Assembly: GCA_031279155.1 (NCBI GenBank) | Contig: JAITJB010000209.1 | Span: forward strand, 1-8,621 | Origin: Deltaproteobacteria bacterium | Lineage (GTDB): Bacteria > Desulfobacterota > Desulfarculia > Adiutricales > Adiutricaceae | DNA: 8,621 nucleotides | Direction: 5' to 3' | In this document: one piece after another, positions 6,674 through 8,621 of the stretch | How the letters are laid out: each line of letters opens with the position of its first letter | How positions within the stretch are numbered: position 1 is the first letter of the stretch | Translations under genes and position numbers: made by a program | The notes under the pieces: generated by a model | Databases searched by the model: none | What the model saw: only the letters and a program-made list of their open reading frames with translations | Told to the model about the DNA's origin: nothing

Positions 6674-7971
6674 TACTTCACCTCATTATCGTTTTGGCTA
6701 GAATTGTCGTTTTGGCTAGAGCTCGTTTCAGAGGGTTTTTCATTAGATTGGGGGTTTGGATCTGCGTAAGCGGTCTCATCAGAATTATTGGCGGAATTTT
6801 CGGTTTCAACGACCACCGGAAAACCTGGCCTAAGCCTGGACCCTGAGCTCATGAGCCCTAGGGAAATAACCTGCTCGCCATCGGAGAGACCCTCGAGGAC
6901 TTCAAAGCCCCCTTCATACTCAAAGCCTAATTTAACTGGCCTGGTCTGACTGACTAGACCTGGGCCATTGGGGTTAGGGGCGGTTACGTAGACGTAGTTA
7001 CTGCCCTGGCCGCTCATGATGGTGTTTTTGGGAACCAAGAGGACCTGTAGGGGTTCGGAGGGCTCAAGGTTAATTACGACCGACTGGCCAGCTGACAGGA
7101 CGCCTTTGGGGTTTTGAAAGCGGGCCTTAAACCTAACCGTGTCGCTCTGCCGATCCACCTCAGGGGCGACATAGGAAATAGTGCCGGGAGTATCGTAAAC
7201 TTCGTTACCATTTAAAATGAGTTTAGGAGTTAAGTTGTCAATAGTTGCGCCCGGCAGCCCGCTTCGGGGGTCGCCTAGCCTGGCCCCGGCCATGACTTTA
7301 TCAGAAACGCCAAAGGTGACCTCGACCTGGTCGTCTTTAACTATCTTAGCTAAGACACCGCTCTCAGGACCTAGGAGGCTGCCGACGGCAAATGGCGAGT
7401 CGCTGATTCGGCCAGAGAACGGGGCCTTGACCGTGGTATAGTCGAGGTTTAAGTTGGCCTGATCGAGTCTGGCTTTGGCGCTTTCCAAGGTGGCTTTGGC
7501 TACCTCAAGAGCCGCTTGGGCGTTATCAAAATCGGACTTAGGCGAGCTTTTCTTGTTGTAGAGATCTCTTATCCTGTTAAACTCTAACTCGCTGCGAGCC
7601 AATTGCGCGTTAGCCGAAGCCACGTCAGCTTCGGCGGCTTTAACGGCGGCCAGGTACTGTTCGGGCTCTATGGTGAAGAGAATTTGGCCTTCGGTTACGG
7701 CGTCGCCAGCTTGGTAGGATTTTTGCCTCAAAAAGCCGCTGACCCTGGCCTTAAGCTCGACGCTTCTATCAGCCTCAACCAGGCCTATGGCTTTTAACGA
7801 GGAGTTTGCCGGTCCGAATTTGACCGTAGCTAAGGTCACCTTCTGCGGCCTTATGGGGGTTTGAGGCTGAGGAGTAAGTAGACCGGCTATGATGACCAGG
7901 GCGGCCAGGGCTACGATAATAAAGGGAATTAGGATAAATAAGTTTCTTTTAAGCAGCGCTTTTGCTGACAT
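6673..7971 (-). CDS. RND efflux periplasmic adaptor (membrane fusion protein, AcrA/MexA family)
   Basis: 432 residues. It links the RND permease to an outer-membrane channel and anchors in the inner membrane. Residues 10-32 are a hydrophobic segment (LFILIPFIIVALAALVIIAG) without a lipobox cysteine, so the anchor is an uncleaved helix rather than a lipid. The two halves of the lipoyl (barrel-sandwich) domain are near 66-104 (ARVSGFLRQKSYQAGDAVTEG) and 178-214 (TTVKAPFSGRIS). Between them residues 105-176 form an Ala/Leu-rich coiled-coil hairpin. Beta-barrel and membrane-proximal domains follow to about 390. The last 42 residues are a polar Asn/Ser/Asp/Glu tail ending in two copies of SSQNDN, unusual for the family and probably disordered. 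GGAGG lies 4 nt before the ATG. It is the first gene of the operon and overlaps the permease start by one base. Confidence 0.95.
   Translation of the reverse strand: MSAKALLKRNLFILIPFIIVALAALVIIAGLLTPQPQTPIRPQKVTLATVKFGPANSSLKAIGLVEADRSVELKARVSGFLRQKSYQAGDAVTEGQILFTIEPEQYLAAVKAAEADVASANAQLARSELEFNRIRDLYNKKSSPKSDFDNAQAALEVAKATLESAKARLDQANLNLDYTTVKAPFSGRISDSPFAVGSLLGPESGVLAKIVKDDQVEVTFGVSDKVMAGARLGDPRSGLPGATIDNLTPKLILNGNEVYDTPGTISYVAPEVDRQSDTVRFKARFQNPKGVLSAGQSVVINLEPSEPLQVLLVPKNTIMSGQGSNYVYVTAPNPNGPGLVSQTRPVKLGFEYEGGFEVLEGLSDGEQVISLGLMSSGSRLRPGFPVVVETENSANNSDETAYADPNPQSNEKPSETSSSQNDNSSQNDNEVK
6689..6720. repeat. 18-nt tandem duplication in the adaptor C-terminus
   Basis: TCGTTTTGGCTAGA occurs at 6689-6702 and again at 6707-6720, a period of 18 nt. 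It encodes the repeated hexapeptide SSQNDN just before the stop. This looks like recent slippage in a disordered tail. Since the end of this gene also carries the permease ribosome binding site, length changes here could move coupling signals, though the site itself lies outside the repeat. Confidence 0.8.
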
Positions 7972-7995
7972 GGGGCCTCCGTAAGACTGCGTTTG

Positions 7996-8024
7996 ATTGT
8001 AGCCCGCCTGTCTTCGATCTTAAA
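7996..8024 (-). promoter_or_regulatory. Possible promoter of the efflux operon
   Basis: On the minus strand, TACAAT (7996-8001) is a good -10 match. The hexamer 17 nt upstream, TTTAAG (8019-8024), is only a weak -35. It lies between the strong terminator ending at 8077 and the adaptor start codon, about 25 nt upstream of the ATG, which is where an operon promoter should be. No clear operator dyad overlaps it. Confidence 0.35.
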
Positions 8025-8076
8025 AGGTGGGCAGCGGTGATAAGTTGATTTTGAACGTGGTAAGGGGAAATCTACG

Positions 8077-8157
8077 AAAAAAAACCCGGGCGCCGCTTTT
8101 AGAGATGGGAAGTTAAGATTCTTGATAAATCCTACTCTAGTAGCGGCGAGTTCCGGG
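8077..8157 (-). terminator. Very long stem-loop with T8 tail
   Basis: Plus-strand arms pair as follows: CCCGG (8085-8089) with CCGGG (8153-8157), CGCCGCT (8091-8097) with AGCGGCG (8142-8148), TTAGAG (8099-8104) with CTCTAG (8135-8140, one G-U), then TGGGA (8106-8110) with TCCTA (8130-8134). This gives about 23 base pairs broken only by a small internal loop, one mismatch and a bulge. On the minus strand it is followed directly by eight T (8077-8084), so it should stop minus-strand transcription. It is far longer than needed for a terminator and may be the 3' end of a structured RNA. Confidence 0.65.
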
Positions 8158-8184
8158 AAGAGGTTTTATGATTTTTTATGGAAA

Positions 8185-8208
8185 ATTAAGTTCACATAAA
8201 CACTTAAT
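8185..8208. repeat. 7-bp dyad, possible operator
   Basis: ATTAAGT (8185-8191) and ACTTAAT (8202-8208) are perfectly complementary with a 10-nt spacer. A third half-site, ACTTAAG, lies at about 8220. The size and symmetry are those of a dimeric regulator site, but the AT-rich setting makes chance plausible, and no regulator gene is nearby. Confidence 0.3.
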
Positions 8209-8260
8209 GATAATTTTATACTTAAGCCCAACCAAGACCGACCAGGGTGAGTTTAGGCCA

Positions 8261-8275
8261 ATGGGGCCGCCCCAT
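8261..8275. repeat. GC-rich hairpin
   Basis: ATGGGG and CCCCAT form a 6-bp stem around CCG in an otherwise AT-rich gap. If the promoter at 8298-8325 is used, the hairpin would lie close to the 5' end of the minus-strand transcript, where it could stabilise an RNA. Confidence 0.45.
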
Positions 8276-8297
8276 CAAGGTCAAGTCTCAAAAACCA

Positions 8298-8325
8298 ATA
8301 ATAACAAAATTTAAAGAAATTTCAA
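8298..8325 (-). promoter_or_regulatory. Candidate sigma-70-type promoter
   Basis: On the minus strand, TTGAAA (8320-8325) and TATTAT (8298-8303) each match consensus at five of six bases with a 16-nt spacer. It lies directly after the terminator-like structure of the upstream gene and would start a transcript near 8291. The region is AT-rich, so false positives are expected. Confidence 0.4.
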
Positions 8326-8327
8326 TC

Positions 8328-8408
8328 AAAAAACCGGCAACTAACTTGTTTATGGCCATGGGCAACCAGGCCGAGAGGTTACCATAAAAGGGATCGGTTA
8401 CAAGCCGG
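8328..8408 (-). terminator. Branched terminator-like structure after the right-hand gene
   Basis: On the minus strand, CCGGC (8408-8404) pairs with GCCGG (8338-8334) and TTGT with ACAA just inside, leaving a 7-nt bulge. An inner hairpin pairs ATGG/CCAT and AACC/GGTT over 8358-8385. Six T follow (8333-8328). It begins 33 nt after the stop of the partial membrane-protein gene and probably ends that transcript. Confidence 0.5.
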
Positions 8409-8441
8409 CTAAGCTCCCGCTAGGAGAGACTGAGAATTTAG

Positions 8442-8621
8442 CTATCTTAAATATCTATTTTTGTCTCTATCCATCCAAATTCCAAAGAGAAAAGATTGAA
8501 AACCAAGCGTAATGCTAAAAAGCATAATAATTAATGTTATTTCTGGCATTAATCCATTTAAAATCCATAAATATATTAGTCTTAAGAAGAAGAGAAAGCC
8601 AAAGGCAAAAAGCCCGGCGCC
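8442..8621 (-). CDS. C-terminus of a membrane protein, possibly a GT2 polyprenyl-phosphate glycosyltransferase (partial)
   Basis: The last 59 codons of a gene entering from the right edge, stop TAG at 8442-8444. Two hydrophobic helices are visible, residues 4-20 of the fragment (FAFGFLFFLRLIYLWIL) and 27-50, joined by a short loop (NGLMPE). The tail ends FGIWMDRDKNRYLR. Two C-terminal helices followed by a short charged cytoplasmic end, with a Gly before an aromatic/acidic stretch, are typical of DPM1/ArnC-like family 2 glycosyltransferases that use a polyprenyl phosphate. The catalytic domain is outside the window, so this assignment is tentative; another small membrane protein is possible. 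Codons are AT-rich (many ATA, TTA, ATT), unlike the efflux genes. Confidence 0.6.
   Translation of the reverse strand, partial: GAGLFAFGFLFFLRLIYLWILNGLMPEITLIIMLFSITLGFQSFLFGIWMDRDKNRYLR

Larger units (their letters stand above)
8077..8291 (-). ncRNA. Candidate small RNA or terminated leader upstream of the efflux operon
   Basis: A candidate promoter (8298-8325) and the long T8-tailed stem-loop (8077-8157) bracket about 215 nt without a convincing protein gene. Inside are a GC-rich hairpin (8261-8275) and a 7-bp dyad (8185-8208). The arrangement fits a stand-alone small RNA, or a leader whose terminator gates the adaptor/permease genes. A 17-codon frame (8275-8222, MGRPHWPKLTLVGLGWA) could be a leader peptide but lacks a good ribosome binding site. 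I match it to no known RNA family. Confidence 0.3.
7972..8441. other. Regulatory gap between the right-hand gene and the efflux operon
   Basis: 470 bp with no convincing protein gene. In minus-strand order it holds a terminator-like structure, a candidate promoter, a GC hairpin, a dyad, a long T8 stem-loop and a second candidate promoter just ahead of the adaptor. The concentration of ordered signals suggests a dedicated regulatory or RNA-encoding region rather than decayed sequence. Confidence 0.5.

Noticed and set aside
7217..7797. Two plus-strand frames opposite the adaptor gene
   Set aside because: They are shadows of the adaptor coding sequence, which shows the expected lipoyl and coiled-coil organisation.

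Overview
The window comes from a Gram-negative bacterium. It carries an inner-membrane RND efflux pump with its periplasmic adaptor, a CheA-type chemotaxis kinase and a receiver protein. The CheA architecture and mixed codon usage suggest a deltaproteobacterium-like (Desulfobacterota/Myxococcota-type) organism, but this is inference. All confident protein-coding genes lie on the minus strand. Long gene-poor, AT-rich gaps (about 1.2 kb and 0.47 kb) give low coding density, which would fit a host-associated or eroding genome but does not prove one.

Layout, read along the minus strand from the right-hand edge. (1) The last 59 codons of a membrane protein enter at 8621 and stop at 8442; the tail resembles the two-helix end of a polyprenyl-phosphate glycosyltransferase (GT2). 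It is followed by a terminator-like structure with a T6 tract (8328-8408). (2) A gap (7972-8441) holds a candidate promoter at 8298-8325, a GC-rich hairpin, a dyad, and a very long stem-loop ending in T8 (8077-8157). Together these look like a short non-coding RNA or a terminated leader ahead of the efflux operon. (3) A two-gene operon (7971-3506) encodes the membrane-fusion adaptor and the 1055-residue HAE1-family permease, overlapping by one base (TAATG). A GAAA-loop terminator lies at 3299-3317. No outer-membrane channel or regulator gene is present. (4) A gap of about 1.2 kb (2306-3505) has no convincing large gene. It has several inverted repeats and two speculative small plus-strand ORFs. 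(5) A 152-residue receiver-like protein (2305-1847) lacks several conserved phosphorylation-site residues. (6) A CheA-like kinase (1703 to beyond position 1) is cut by the window edge inside its ATPase domain.

The most interesting content is the signalling pair at the left. The CheA-like protein has an HPt (P1) domain whose phospho-accepting histidine is replaced by arginine. Between this domain and the P3 dimerisation domain it carries four tandem 24-residue motifs of the pattern RLGxxLVxxGLIxxxxLxxxLxxQ. This is the pattern of the MshEN/T2SSE-N cyclic-di-GMP-binding fold. The neighbouring receiver is also degenerate. I infer a chemosensory kinase module in which c-di-GMP, rather than classical His-Asp relay through P1, may be an input; this is untested.
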